NCBI GenBank assembly: GCA_946122785.1
Contig: CAMGYJ010000006.1
Span: forward strand, 1 to 64,000
DNA length: 64,000 nt
Direction: 5' to 3'
Source of the DNA: Linum tenue
Lineage: Eukaryota > Streptophyta > Magnoliopsida > Malpighiales > Linaceae
This document shows, in pieces, positions 9,601 through 22,087 of the stretch (position 1 is the stretch's first letter; the number at the start of each line of letters is the position of its first letter). Position numbers and translations under genes: made by a program. The notes under the pieces were generated by a model, which was not told where the DNA came from, ran no database searches, and saw only the letters and a program-made list of their open reading frames with translations.

Positions 9601-12600
9601 GTTGAATCTGTGTATCCTCTTCTCTACATATTCCTCTTTGACTTTATAGATCTTTCTGTATCTAACCCCTTTATATGACCTTGATTCCACGCTAGCCCAA
9701 TGATTGCTGGCATCTTAAGAAAAAATGTTTTCCCAGAACTTGAAAAAATGTTTAGTGTGATGAGATTTGTTGATTATCTTGGTCCTTCCTGTTTCTGTAA
9801 CTAGGGATAAGAAATTTAAACATACTGTCCTTAGTGATGTGTTGCCAAAGATGTTTTAACTAGGGTCCCTTGTTTTCACTGTTTGTTTTATTCTCTCTTC
9901 ATTCTCTAGATAGCCATGACGTATAACCAAGATTTTCATTGCACTTAATAAAATGTATGATGTATAATCCTTGTCTCCTATGGTAGTAAGTAATTTCATT
10001 GTCATTGAAAAATATCTATGTGCTTCTTTCATGCCAGGAAAGAACCAAGATGTGGGAGAAGCTCTGGTTAAATCCCTGCAGAATACTAAGTATTCACTTG
10101 ACGAGAAATTGCAAGAAAGCTTCATTTCCCTTTTCAGTAGAAACAAGAACCTTTTACCTGAACATCAGGGCAGTAATAATAAGATTGAGGATCATATGAT
10201 CGATATGGAAGCTGCAAAACAAGGTGATCTGGTGGAAGAAACTGAACCTGATGGGCCTACCAAAAGCGATACTGAAGATTCTGATGGTTCAGCATCCTCA
10301 GACAACAATGATGCCGCTCCAGAAAAGCTAGCTTTCACTGAGCATGTTGAACTTCATGGGGGGAGGTTAAGGAGAAAAGCTATGTTTGAAAATGACTATG
10401 ATGACACAGAGAAGGTAGATATTGTCCTCGGTTACATGTTTTATGTTGATTTGTTGTCAGATTAATCTCATGTGCTCTCAGGTTGTAGGTGTCCATCCAC
10501 ATGCTGTCTTGCACAATCTTCTGCTATAAGCATGTGTAGAAAACTTCACAAGATTATATCATCATAAAAGACTTCTTTTTAACTTATTGAATTTTTAGTG
10601 TTGAAGCTGTCTTTCTGATAGCGAAGTTATTTGTGAATTTAGGACTCTCTTGATGGGATCGAAGATGATCATGATGGTGACACAAAAATTTCAGATGATG
10701 ATGTATCGTCCTCGGATTCAGATTCTTCGGAAGAAGATGGGGAAGTTGAGAAACTTGATGGTATTTCCTTTTCACTCACTTGCTAATATTAAGTTGTTTT
10801 TGTCATTGCTTAATGAAAACCTTCGGTACCATTTCTGCACCAGTGATGGCATTAATCTTGGTTTAACTAACTTTTTCTTTGATTTGGTATGAGAAAAACA
10901 CTTCAATTGTGTTATTTCTGTACTTACTGATTAAGTTGGTGGCATATGGTATACTACCGGATTATTTTTCATGACTTGAAAAGGGAATTGGTGACTGCTG
11001 ATTTACTTGGACTTTTAAATCTTACAGAAACTTTATCCAGGCTTCCTTGATTAGCAAGGGATAATGTTTTCATCAATTACCTCTTAGTTGGGGCTAAGTG
11101 GTTGTTTGGTGATAGTTTGGCTGAGATTGTTAATGCTTTTATTGTTCACAATTCATCATTTTTTATTTTATTTTATGCATAAACAATACAAGCATTGTTT
11201 GTGACAGAAAATATCACTAAAAATGTGGGATAGAAAAGTCTTATCTCTTAGGTGAGATTGTTGAAATAGTTATTTGATGGTTATTGACCCCAAGGTTCGA
11301 ATCTAAGATGTGGTGGATTTGTTGAGCTAGTTTAGGTGAGATTGTTGGGTTCTTTTTTGTTCCAACTATATCCCTAACTTTTTATGTGTTGTTTTTTTTA
11401 ATATTAAAAACGTAAAAGTGATACTTCACTCAGAAAGCGATATAATTAATTTTAATATTACTATAACTATAACTATCACAAAAACAAAACAATGCAATAT
11501 ACCAATTATTACATGTATAATATTGTACATGTATTGATCACAATGATCAATTTAAGTATTAAAAAACTACACGACCCGTAAGTTCATTTTGTTACTTGAT
11601 GGTCAAATTCTTGAAGTTTACCTCTGTTTGGATTGTCTTGTACTAGATGATCATATGGGAAACATGTCAAGATGGAAAGAGTCATTGACAGAAAGGACTG
11701 GGTTAAGGAAAAGCACAAATCTCATGCAACTTGTGTATGGTAATTCTGCATCATCAATGGAGCTTCGTGCTCAGGAGAAGCTAGACACTATTGACAATGT
11801 GGATAGTGATGAAGAAGACTTCTTTAAGCTGAAAGGGGAAGGGGATAAGGTGAGAACAATTGTTGATGCGCAAGACTTGTAGTATTCCAGTCAAATACTG
11901 GTTTGTGACCATCTTACATTCTTATTCATCACAGAAACAAAAAGGTCAAAATGATGCCTACTTTGATGCTGAAGATTGTTCCAAATGTATGAAGTATACT
12001 GGCCAAAACTGGAAGGAGGTGAACATATATGAGAGGATTCGTGACCGATTTGTCACAGGCAATTGGTCAAATGCTGCTCGGAGGAATGAACTTTCTGTGG
12101 GAGATGCTGAAGATGAAAGTTCGAATGACGATGATGATGCAGCTGTAGATGGCGAATTCGAAGACTTAGAAACTGGTGAGAAATATGGATCTACGGAAAC
12201 TGGTCCTCAGGAGGAAGACGACCGTGCGGCAGAGAAGCGGAGGCTTAAAAAGTTGGCCCTTCGAGCAAAGTTTGATGCTCAATATCCTTCTAAGCTGTAA
12301 ATTGTTTAGATTTATGTCAAAACTGTCTCAAACATAACAATTTTTAATTGAATACCTGCCAAATGCATGCTTATGGTGATTCACATAAATAGTCTCAAAA
12401 TTGCTCTTCTGTGATATGTGCTATATTGGCCAAAATATGTGCTTTGTTGGACCTTAATTTCTGTTATACATTTGATGTATCTGAATCGATGGAGGATGAA
12501 GAGGACGAGAAACGTGGATTCACTTCAATGGACAGTGAAGCAAACCAAAGTTCATATATCGAAAAGGTGCGGTTTCTGCATCATTCTCCATTGTAATTTG

Positions 12601-15600
12601 CACACAGTTGGTTTCAGGTAATGTTTTATTGTTAGCATAACGTGATTCTTTATCTATATTCTTGATTCTTCCAGCTGAAGGAGGAGAGTGAACTGCTGAA
12701 ACAGAAGAATATAGCTGAACTAAATGAACTGGATGAAGAATCACGATTGGCGATAGAGGGCTTCAGAACTGGGACATACATGAGACTGGAGATTCAAAAT
12801 GTTCCATTTGAGATGGTTGAACATTTTGACCCTTATCACCCACTTTTAGTGGGAGGAATTGGTTTTGGTGAGGAAAATGTTGGATATATGCAGGTTAGTC
12901 ATGTACCTCACTATTCGTATGTGTTTCGCCTTAGCAGTATATAATTGTTTTGACTTTGTATTTTGAATTCTTACAAAAGCTCAATTGAGTTTGGAAGTAA
13001 TTTAATGTCATTTAGCTCATTCTTTCTCCCCTCTTCACTTTGCAACAAGTATCTGAAATATTTGTTTACTTTTCAGGTTAGGCTAAAACGGCACAGATGG
13101 AACAAAAAGATCCTCAAAACTAAAGATCCCATAGTTTTATCTATTGGCTGGAGGCGGTACCAAACAACACCTGTTTATGCAATTGAGGACAGGAATGGAA
13201 GGCATCGCATGCTGAAGTACACTCCTGAACACATGCACTGTCTTGCCATGTTTTGGGGGCCGTTGGCACCCCCAAACACTGGTGTGGTTGCTGTGCAAAA
13301 TCTGTCCAACAACCAGGTTACTCTCTCACTTATCGTTCACTTGGCAGTTTTTATGAATTAGTACTTTGTCAGTGTGTTTCACTTGTTGCTTTTATAGTGG
13401 AATATTGGAATTGCATGGGTGGGGTACTGAGCGCAGGCGATTGTTTGTCTATTTGCTTGCACAATCGCTTGACCAAATTGGGTGTAGAAAAGGGTGATAG
13501 GGATAAGATGGTCTTAATTTATCAAGGTGTGTAGTGTCCAAGATGTGTATTGGTCAAGTGAACCCCTATTTACTTGTGGTTTAGGTAACCATCTTAGCAA
13601 AACCAAGTCCTTGTTTTCCTCCTTACATAAATAGATATCAACTGCAAGTATATGTATGGGGAACACTACCAAGAAATTGTAAGTGGATGAGATTTGGAGT
13701 CTGCATGTGAGGAAGTTAGTGACAGTGTTTTGCATCTTTGTTTTGTGTTACTTCAAACTTTGAAACTCTCTTTACATGCATGCTGCTCAAGCCTTGGAGA
13801 ATGAGTTAGTAAAGTTTTCTTTTGCTCCCAAGGCTCTTGAGACTTCTCTACTTTAGTTTCCATTTTGAGATCTTAACGGTCTTGAGACTTCTCTTTAGCC
13901 TACTACTCGTGGATAACTGTTAATGCATAACATAGTCGGGGAGCTTGGGTCAATTTCAGGATTGCAGCTTCACGGAAATGATACACACCCTATCTTTTGT
14001 GTTATTTTGTAAATAAAACTGATGATGTGGTATATTTTTTGGTGTTACTCAGACCATTAATTTCAGTGGCATAAGTGCACATTTTCCTTCTAGTGCTAGC
14101 ATAAAGATTTAACTTGTGTTTTGTTATTCATGTGAATTAATTTCTTGTGTTTGTTCTAATCAATTCTCTTGTATACTAAATACTTGGGCCTTGTATATCT
14201 CAGGCATCATTTAGGATTAGTGCCACTGCAACTGTTCTCGAGTCCAATCATGCTGCAAAAATAATGAAGAAGATCAAGTTGGTTGGCTACCCATGTAAGA
14301 TTTTCAAGAAGACTGCACTAATAACAGACATGTTCACTTCCGATCTCGAGATTGCACGGTTTGAAGGTGCGGCTGTCCGAACTGTAAGCGGTATCCGTGG
14401 ACAAGTTAAAAAGGTATCAATGCCCTAATTTCATTTCCTTTTCCTGACCCCAATCCATCTTTACCAATTTGTTGCATGCCCGGGGAAATCTTGGGATTAA
14501 ATTTATACATATATGGACAAAGTATGAGATATAAAGCCATGGTTCGTTAGTTAACTTGCTTCAATGTCGGGATGCATGCAGGCTGCAAAGAAGGAAGTTG
14601 GTAATCATTCCAATAGCAAAGGGGTAATACCAAAAGAAGGAATTGCCCGGTGCACCTTTGAGGACAAAATTTTGATGAGTGACATCGTTTTCTTGCGAGC
14701 ATGGACACAAGTGGACGTCCCTCAGTTTTATAATCCATTGACCACAGCCTTGCAACCACGGGAGACCATTTGGCATGGGATGAAAACTATGGCTGAATTG
14801 AGGAGGGAGCATAGTCTTCCTCTGCCGACTAACAAAGATTCTATGTACAAGGTGATTCTTGTTTCCCAATTTTCAATTTGTCTTCCTGAAGTGTTTCTGC
14901 GTGTTTAGGCTTTGCTTGTAGTTGCATCTGCTGTAACTTCGGGGTAAAAACTGATCTCTGTCTTTTCCCCCCATATTCCTTTGGATGATATAGCCAATTG
15001 AAAGGTTCCCAAGGAAGTTCAACAAGCTGGTGATTTCCAAGCAATTGCAGAAAGATCTCCCGTTTGAATCGAAACCCAAGGACATTCCAAACAGGAGGAA
15101 GCCTCTTCTTGAGAGGCGAAGAGCCGTTATCATGGAGGGTGCCGAGCGACAAGTTCATGCTCTTGTTCAGCAGCTCCAATTCATTAAAAATGAGAAGGTA
15201 TGCAACTCTGAACCGAAATTAAGCAGAGCTATAAGTGTCCTTTTTTTTAAAGTTTTTTCGTAGAAGTGAAGTTGCGGAGAAAGTGTGTTTGGTTGGCTTG
15301 ATGTGTTAGATATGATATAATGTTTAGTATAAGAAAGTAAATGACGATATAGATAATTGGTTTATTTATAAATAAATGAATGTTTATTTAGAATTGACGG
15401 TTGGAAATAGCAGCTTTAACAATGGATTCAGTTGGAATAGTTGGGTTGAAGAATTGTCTTACCATCTCTTTTTTAAATTGACAATGGTGTGGTTTAGTAA
15501 ATGTAGTGGACTAGCCAGTTGCATTTCAATATATGTTATTAGCGTAGGGTTTAGTAAATTGACAATGGTGTGGCTTCTCTGATTCCACAGGTGAAGAAAC

Positions 15601-15749
15601 AAAAGCTTACAAAAGAGCGGAAAAGAAAACTACATGAAGTCGAGGAAGCTAAAGCTGAAGAGGTTTCGAAAAAGCGCAGAAGAGAAGAACGGCGGGACAG
15701 ATACAGGGTCGAAGACAAACTGAAGAAGAAACTGAGGGGACGCAATTAA
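6618..15749 (+). CDS. BMS1: Ribosome biogenesis GTPase BMS1, 18 exons
   Basis: BMS1 is a nucleolar GTPase of the 90S pre-ribosome; with RCL1 it drives early 40S maturation. Coding exons: 6618-6959, 7052-7198, 7498-7588, 7685-7803, 8501-8691, 8802-9012, 9318-9558, 10038-10414, 10643-10760, 11647-11849, 11935-12281, 12470-12566, 12675-12893, 13077-13316, 14204-14413, 14582-14851, 14994-15197, 15591-15749. All phases join, giving about 1261 residues, near the family's usual length. Visible are a basic N-terminus, the P-loop GPPKVGKS (residues 160-167, split by an intron), [11 protein letters not shown], the G4-like GVLTHLD, an AARP2CN-type domain ([10 protein letters not shown] to DPCPLP, ~345-435), an acidic linker, and the C-terminal RIBIOP_C/DUF663 region ([32 protein letters not shown]), ending in a lysine/arginine-rich tail. 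The start is the first ATG in frame with the basic N-terminus. All introns are GT-AG except the eleventh (AT-AC). Confidence 0.95.
7819..8238 (+). repeat. Tandem duplication of ~206 bp in BMS1 intron 4
   Basis: Copy 1 is 7819-8024 and copy 2 is 8025-8238. Both begin ACTGATAGTTGCCTCTATC and end CTTCTTACAAC. They differ at scattered positions and by small indels. The duplication does not touch the splice sites at 7804 and 8500. Confidence 0.85.
11090..11585. repeat. hAT-like MITE and possible SINE in BMS1 intron 9
   Basis: The intron between 10760 and 11647 is enlarged by repeat sequence. From about 11098 (GTGGTTGTTTGGTGATAG) it resembles the MITE at 32254-32627, and both share CATCATTTTTTATTTT followed by an ATAAACAATACA motif. 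A box-B-like AAGGTTCGAATCTA lies at 11292-11305, suggesting a tRNA-derived piece. The boundaries are approximate. Confidence 0.45.
12282..12469 (+). other. U12-type AT-AC intron of BMS1
   Basis: This 188-bp intron starts ATATCCTTCT, an exact match to the U12 AT-AC donor consensus ATATCCTT, and ends ...TTATAC. A U12-like branch site (ACCTTAAT, 12451-12458) lies about 12 nt before the AC end. Splicing here joins FDAQ to FDVSES in frame, which matches the expected BMS1 sequence at this point. Reading through gives a stop after SKL, and no GT-AG pair nearby preserves the frame. Confidence 0.88.
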
Positions 15750-16224
15750 CCGAGCACAAAAGTATTTATTGCGTCACTGGATGCTGTTGCTCCTCCGAGC
15801 TCTTGAGATGCATTTTCCGGGTCGTTTGCTTCACGAAAATGGAGGAAAGTTTTGGTAAAACTTGTGTTTTGTAAAACCATAGATATATGAAGGTTTTAAG
15901 GGGTCGTTTGGTAAGCATGTAATCTACATATGGATTTCAAGATTACATGATATTTGAGATTTCACTTTTTTCTTGTTTTAATTTTGGACAGATATCATGA
16001 TATTGGTGCACCATGTAATTCTAAAATTCATGTGATCAACCCAAAGCATTTGAGATTTCATGCCAAATTATGTGGGTTCTACCATGAACTCATGCAAGCC
16101 AAACAATGCATTCTAATATTACACAAGTTCTCACAAGTCACAACTCAACTTAAAGTTCATAAAGCCCACGGATTTGTGGTCATAAAATACATCAAACAAA
16201 CAATACTTTGAACAAAGTTCATAA
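15750..16224 (+). other. BMS1 3' UTR and short intergenic stretch
   Basis: From the stop codon to about 15890 is the likely 3' UTR; no clear polyadenylation signal stands out. From 15899 (GGGGTCGTTTGGTAAGCATG) the sequence resembles the end of a hAT-like MITE, with a loosely complementary segment near 16094-16118, but no target duplication was found. No gene is seen. Confidence 0.4.
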
Positions 16225-16233
16225 TAAATCCAA

Positions 16234-17871
16234 GGCCAAATACACTTGTGTAGCCAAAACTTTAATGGTTTGGCCAAATATAACCATTTTTGACGAAATA
16301 CCAAAAAAATAGCCACTTCCATCCAGTTCTTTAACGGGCTGATTGGACTGACGGCATTGCTGAGTTGACGACCGTTAGTCATTTAAAAATGTGAGGTGAA
16401 AACTAAAAATAAATAAAATAAATATTTTTTTATTTTCTCTCTCCATCTCTCTTTTCCCCATCCCTTCCCGGCTTCCCCAGCCGAAATTCTCTAAAATCCG
16501 ATTGGGATTTTCTGATGTTGAAACGTCCCGATTCTTTGTTCTTCCCCATCTCTCGATTCTTCCACCTCTCTTCTTCCCCATCTCTCGATTATTCCATCAT
16601 CGCTGGAGAATCGCCATTTACAGAATCTCCGAACTCGCCATTAAGATCGAGGATGATACTCGAGCTGAGGGAGAAGGAAAGGATTCTGCTTCTGTCTTCC
16701 ACCTCCCAGAGTTCCCGTTCCACCGCCGGCGCTCCCTTGGGCCAATCAATCGAAGGGCATCAACTTCCTCCCGTCGCTGCAAATCTGGGTTTCGGAAGAT
16801 GGATCTCGAAAGCGTAAAATCTGGGTTTCAATCGAGAAGATGAAGTCAGGGGAAAAGAAGATGAAATCTGGGTTTCAATTGGAGAAGATGAAGTTAAATA
16901 TGGGTTTCAATCTCTCTCCGCCCTCCGATCTTCCCCTTTCTTTCCCTTTGTTCTTCCCCTCACACCCACCATTGCCACGTAAATATTTTTTTCTCTCTCC
17001 CATCTCTCTTCCTTCCCCTTCCCCAGCGCAGTCTCTCTCCCATCTCTTTCCCATCTTCCGCCTCAATCCATCATTCCCTTCCAAATGAAAAATCCAACAA
17101 GCTAAAACAACCCAGAACCGCAACTCCACTGTCCATCGATGGTGATGGTGGCGATGTTGACGGTGGCGATGATTTGGGGATTAGGGATTTGGTGGCTCCA
17201 TGCGCCGAGGTTAAATCCTTAATACCAATCAACTACTCCTTCCTCCCCACGAATCGACTGCTCCTTCATGTCCATTGCTCCATGCGTTGAGATTAAATCC
17301 TTCTGAATTCTAATCGACTGTTTCCCTCTCCCAAGATCGTCGTTGTTTCTACTCCAGCGTTGGTTATCTTCTTTCCACACCTCCTTCGCCAACCGCTATG
17401 GAATCAACAGTCTCCGTCGGAGAGAGTTGGGGAAATATATATAAATTAGGTATTTGTTTTGAATTAGGGATTGAGGAGAGAGGATTTGGGGAGAAAGTGA
17501 AAGAAAGAATTGAGAAGAAAAGGGTGTTCGGCAGGCCGCTGCAGAGAAGAGAGGGACGTACAAATATAAAAAACATTATTTCAATTTTAATTTATTTATA
17601 ATTTTTCATTTATCCATTTGCAAAAGTGTTCCTTTTTTATGTAACTTAATTTATAAAAAATAAATCAAAATGACGTGGCAATGATATTGATGACTTATCG
17701 CTGACGTGTGCGATCATTTGGCATCCTAGTCAGCATAACGTTAACTGAACTGACGGAATTTCTAACACCTTTAAAGTTTGTAACAGAATTGGCTATATTT
17801 TTGGTATTTCGCCAAAAGTGGCTATATTTGACAAAATCGTCAAAGTTTTGGCTACACAAGTGTATTTGGCC
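16234..17871. mobile_element. Non-autonomous MULE with 9-bp target duplication
   Basis: Terminal inverted repeats of roughly 90 bp start GGCCAAATACACTTGTGTAG at the left and, reversed, identically at the right. Perfect 9-bp target duplications (TAAATCCAA) lie at 16225-16233 and 17872-17880. No transposase is encoded. The interior has GC-richer, pyrimidine-rich sequence (16500-17400) with internal short repeats (ATCTGGGTTTCAA occurs twice) that could be captured host sequence, but I recognise no parent gene. Length is 1638 bp. Confidence 0.92.
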
Positions 17872-17880
17872 TAAATCCAA

Positions 17881-18355
17881 ATCATACTCAAATTCATCAC
17901 CCAATCCATCAAGCAAACAACTCATGTCGTTCGGAGCTCATCATCTGCACAGAATAATACACTAAACCACTTATCCAAAATAGAATATATTACTATTACA
18001 AATGAAAGTAACCTAAACATTAAGACCTACACTATCAATTTTATTAATCCAAATTGAAAAAGTTAAAAGGCTAATGATTCTCAAGTAGTGAGAGGAACGG
18101 CATTAAAGGATGATTGAATTCTCCAAGGCCAGCTCCATACCCCATACTAGTCTCGTGTCTGGCAAGTTGGCCGGATTCAGTTGCCAATAACGTAAACAAC
18201 ATTATCAAAATTATATGTTAGATACGCGTGTGTTGATAGCTTAAGAAAATTTAAATTATTCAAATACTCGAAACATCCTACATTAAAACTGACTCATCGA
18301 CTAAAATCCTGTTACGAAAATGAAAGACAAACCCGAACCGACTCCTAAAGACATT
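17881..18355. other. Intergenic AT-rich DNA
   Basis: No gene, RNA or clear repeat boundary is seen. The sequence just right of the MULE (TCCATCAAGCAAACAACTC) may be the continuation of an older repeat that the MULE interrupted. Confidence 0.3.
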
Positions 18356-18759
18356 TCAAAAGCACCTTTCTATTTCCTCCTCATCATTAGAGATTACTTC
18401 ATATTTTCTTTTTGACTTGTTTGCACTTCCACTATCATGAGTAGCATCATCATTTCCACCAATTATTTTGTCTTGATCTCCATTAGTGACACATTTATCT
18501 TCCTTATTTTCCTGCATTTTAATTAGCACAAAAATTTGATTGAAACTATTTACAAATATCAATCATCTTTTTCATTGGAGTAGAATTTACCTTGTCCAAA
18601 TTATGAACAATATCAAGGATTTGTTCTTTCTCCTCATCACTGGTACTTGTATCTTCCTCACGAACAATGTCTTTTTTCTTCTCAAGATCATTGTCATCTC
18701 TAGCACCAGATCTAGTACATCACCATTAGCAGTCTCATTCTTGTTCTCTTGCATTAGTA
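18356..18759 (-). pseudogene. 3' exons of a degenerate RPA1-like gene
   Basis: Two exon-like blocks are visible on the minus strand. The upstream one (18591-18759) has an acceptor (TTCATAG) and a donor (GACAAG|GTAAAT) and ends EEKEQILDIVHNLDK. The terminal one (18356-18511) follows AAATGCAG and reads ENKEDKCVTNGDQDK, then SANKSKRKYEVISNDEEE to a stop. Acidic, lysine-rich C-terminal tails are usual in plant RPA1-like proteins. The upstream block needs a frameshift to read through, so the gene is not intact. The rest lies at 26.9-28.2 kb, beyond a retrotransposon. The link to RPA rests on the 27-28 kb exons and on matching strand. Confidence 0.4.
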
Positions 18760-18877
18760 CTATGAATTAAGATCATTAACATTCAAAAGAACAATATATG
18801 GTGTGATTTTCTAGAATCATAGGTATTTAAAATATATCGGAGTTAAAATTGTAGCCGGATTCAACTACTTGCATGTT

Positions 18878-19574
18878 TGACACGCTAAAACACAACACCA
18901 AACTGCGACCAAGTGTAATCGCAGTCTGGAAACGCAGTAACAGGCAAGCTCTAATTGTCAACCCGGGGTCTAGATCTACTGCCTACTCCGTGTATATCTG
19001 TTATCTAGCAAACTAAGTCGAGTGATTTGTGTTTTTAACTAAAAGCAGTAAGAAAGCATGAAATGGTTCGGTTTTCTAAAGCAAAGGAAGAGTCACTCGG
19101 GAATGAGTCCCCCTAGCTCCTTAGTTAGGTCTCAGTTGTAATTACCCTGGGTTGATTTACTGTTGATTGAACTGCGGAAGATCCGACAATAGCTTGGAAT
19201 CTCTTAAGCTGACCAAGCCTTCTCATGCAGGCTAACCGGCAGGCGACTAACCTTCACCAGGATAGACTATTGAGGCAATAAGCACAGAACTCCACTACTG
19301 GAATTGGGTTCCAGTACAAAGCAGTAGATTGATTAACTCTCGTATAACCAAACTACCACTACCGAATGGTGAAGCTCTAACAACCTAATCAGATTCTATC
19401 TATCTTAGGTTGCAGCAGAAATCCAGAAAAGACGATTAGACTTCAATTGATTCAATGAATCATGCATCATTCGATTAAAACCAAACAGTATAACAATCCC
19501 AAGTCATTACAATCAAGATCCCTAACACATGGAACTAGGATTCTTCATACCCAAGTGAGAGAAGGTTCTACTCC

Positions 19575-19611
<37 letters not shown>

Positions 19612-20275
19612 AACAGAATACAAAGCAGTCATACTCATAACAATGGGAAGAATCTGCTCTGGGATGTCAATCTTCACTCCTTGGGATGCAATCTGAGCTT
19701 CAATGGTGAGAAATCCACTCCAAATAGCTCCTGGGGTTTGTTCTTCGCACTTTCTCTCTCTAAAACTCTGTTTTTGCTCCAAAAAGTCGATTCTCTCTCC
19801 TTTGGCTCGAATCTGCCTCAAAAACCCAATTTTGGGCGAAATACAGGCTGAATTACGGTCGTAATCATGGTCTGCCCGTAAATCGCCCAAAACGCGCGTT
19901 TTACTTAGCTCTGAGGAGGGGAATTACGGCCGCAATTTCCAAATTACTGCCAATAATTATGGAATTACGACCATGGTTACTGTGACTCTTGCCCGTCATT
20001 GACTCTACGACAGGAATTCTGGGGAATTAGGCTCGGCATTGCATTTACGGGCAGGACAGGAGCAATTACGACCGTAATTGGTCAGGGTCTGCTCGTAATT
20101 CTCATCTTGAACCGCCAAATGACCCGAAACTTGCGCCCATACACCTCTTTACTTGCTAGGACCTGAAATACGACAAAACAACACAACCTAGCGTAAAATA
20201 GGCCAAGGAACAACAATTTCGAGCTAAAATGGTCAGGGAACAAGAGTGAAAACATGTGCAAATACGACGCTATCA
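18878..20275 (-). repeat. 3' LTR of the Athila-like element
   Basis: The LTR is 1398 bp; on the plus strand it starts TGACACGCTAAAAC and ends ACGACGCTATCA. It matches the LTR at 25001-26380 closely. The main difference is a (GA)n run at about 19578-19609, much longer here. It contains several near-palindromic motifs of the form AATTACGGCCGTAATT. Confidence 0.92.
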
Positions 20276-20290
20276 AATTCCCCCACACTT
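20276..20290 (-). other. Polypurine tract
   Basis: Minus strand AAGTGTGGGGGAATT abuts the 3' LTR, the usual plus-strand primer of an LTR retrotransposon. A second, similar tract (AGTGTGGGGGGTGTT) lies at about 21801-21815. Confidence 0.75.
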
Positions 20291-22087
20291 AACCGTTTGC
20301 TTGTCTCCAAGCAAACCAAGTCAGATACAAGGTAAGCTCGAAACATCTCAATCATGCAACCCTTGGGGACATATCACATAGGCACGAAACATGGGAATCA
20401 CACTGGCTTTCAAACATCAACACATGAACAACTTCAACCGCAACCTGGACAACCACCACAGAGGACATGTGAGTGCATCAAAATCGAGTAAAGGAGGAGT
20501 CTCCCTTCTGTTCATCAACCAACATAGACTCGACTCAACCACTTACTCAAGACAGTCACCTCATGCACAAAACTCAAGATATTAGAGTTGAGACCGAGCA
20601 ATCTAGGTCCTCACCGGGGTAAAGAGTATAGATAATATGAGAAAATGAATCGCTCACTCTCGACCAGTGGGGTCAGGACAATTTGATGCGAAAAATACGC
20701 ATGCTTATTCTCTCAATCCCTAACGTCTCTTCACCATGAAGGAAGCCTCTAAATGCTAGAGTTCACATCTGGGGTGTCACCATTAACTAATCCGGAGGTC
20801 TTAGACACAGGTTCAAATGACTGGCAAGGGTCTTGGACATGGGGAAAAGGCATTTTAGGTGGTGGAAATATTCATAGCACAAGGTTCCACATTTCCCAAC
20901 CCAACACAATTACAGTCAATCAAACCACTTACTTCCTTTCTGCCATTCTGCATTACTCACATTCTTTAGAGCACAAGAGCGAAGGAGGTCATATAAATGT
21001 TAACATTTCCAAGCCAGACTGCTAAGAAACACTACTTAATGGGCACTATTCAGATTTTTTGTGGTGGCTCTCTTTTGCTTCCATTCATTTTTTTCTTTTC
21101 TTTTCTTTTTCATTTCTTGAGAGAACCACCACCTATGCACATTTTTCAAACACATGCCCAACTTTTTAAGAACTACCTCCAACCCTCACATTAGATTTAG
21201 CAGAAACAGTAGAGAACATGTAAAAACTACTCTGTGGAACCTCCTAAGAGATGCAAAAGGGTGATTTTCCATTGTAGACCGAAAGAAAGGATAACACACG
21301 GCTCAAAGGGCTGACTAGGGGATATGACACATCAGGACAGTCAATTTGGTCGTGGGCTATTCCTATGCCTCCATCATCTTAGCTAATGACAATGTGAATG
21401 CTACACATCATGGAAGAGGGAACTATCGCACAAGAAAGAAACGAGCAGGCTCAAATCTCACATGGCTACCTATATGCTCTATCTCTCATTCTGATTCTCT
21501 GAACTAGATGCATAAACGACTGTCAAGAACAAGTGATCAATCCAAGTCACAGTTGGTAAGCAAACAGTTGAAAAACTGAACCCCTACACAATTCTACTGC
21601 ACGTCTCAGTCATCATTATAGGCTGTCCTAGTTACACTTCAGTTGTCATGCAACAATTCGAAAGCCATTCGATTCATCAATCAAATCACATTGCCAATAC
21701 GATCATGCAAACCTCAGTACTTGGAGCCCTCAAATCTCAAGATTTGGACAGTGGACTAGGCTCCAAGCACACAAACTCATCTAGCAGTCAACAATAGATA
21801 AACACCCCCCACACTTAAGCACGACATTGTCCTCAATGGAGCAGAGGGAAAGACAAGGGGAAACGATGTTACCGGGAATACGGACTGTCGGGGGACTGGA
21901 AATCGGACCAGTCAGCAGGGCCAGAGTCATCAAAACACACCAGGTGATAAAAACCATAGTTCCAAGTGGACAAACCGAAAAAAAAAATAAAAGAAAAACA
22001 AACCTTGGTGGGGTTGCCTCCCCACAAGCGCTTCTTTACCATCGTTTAGCTGGACGCCAGTAGGGTGGATGCTCAGAGAGGTGAAGG
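20291..22087 (-). other. Noncoding internal region of the Athila-like element
   Basis: About 1.8 kb between the integrase-tail remnant and the polypurine tract holds only short open frames with no recognised domain. Athila relatives often carry an envelope-like frame here; none is seen. Confidence 0.6.

Noticed and set aside
12270..12300. BMS1 ending at the stop after SKL (12298)
   Set aside because: Would remove the conserved C-terminal domain encoded by exons 12-18; the AT-AC intron explains the apparent stop.
16502..16843. Open frames inside the 16234 MULE as a captured gene
   Set aside because: Serine/proline/arginine-rich translation in several frames without a recognisable domain; kept only as possible cargo.
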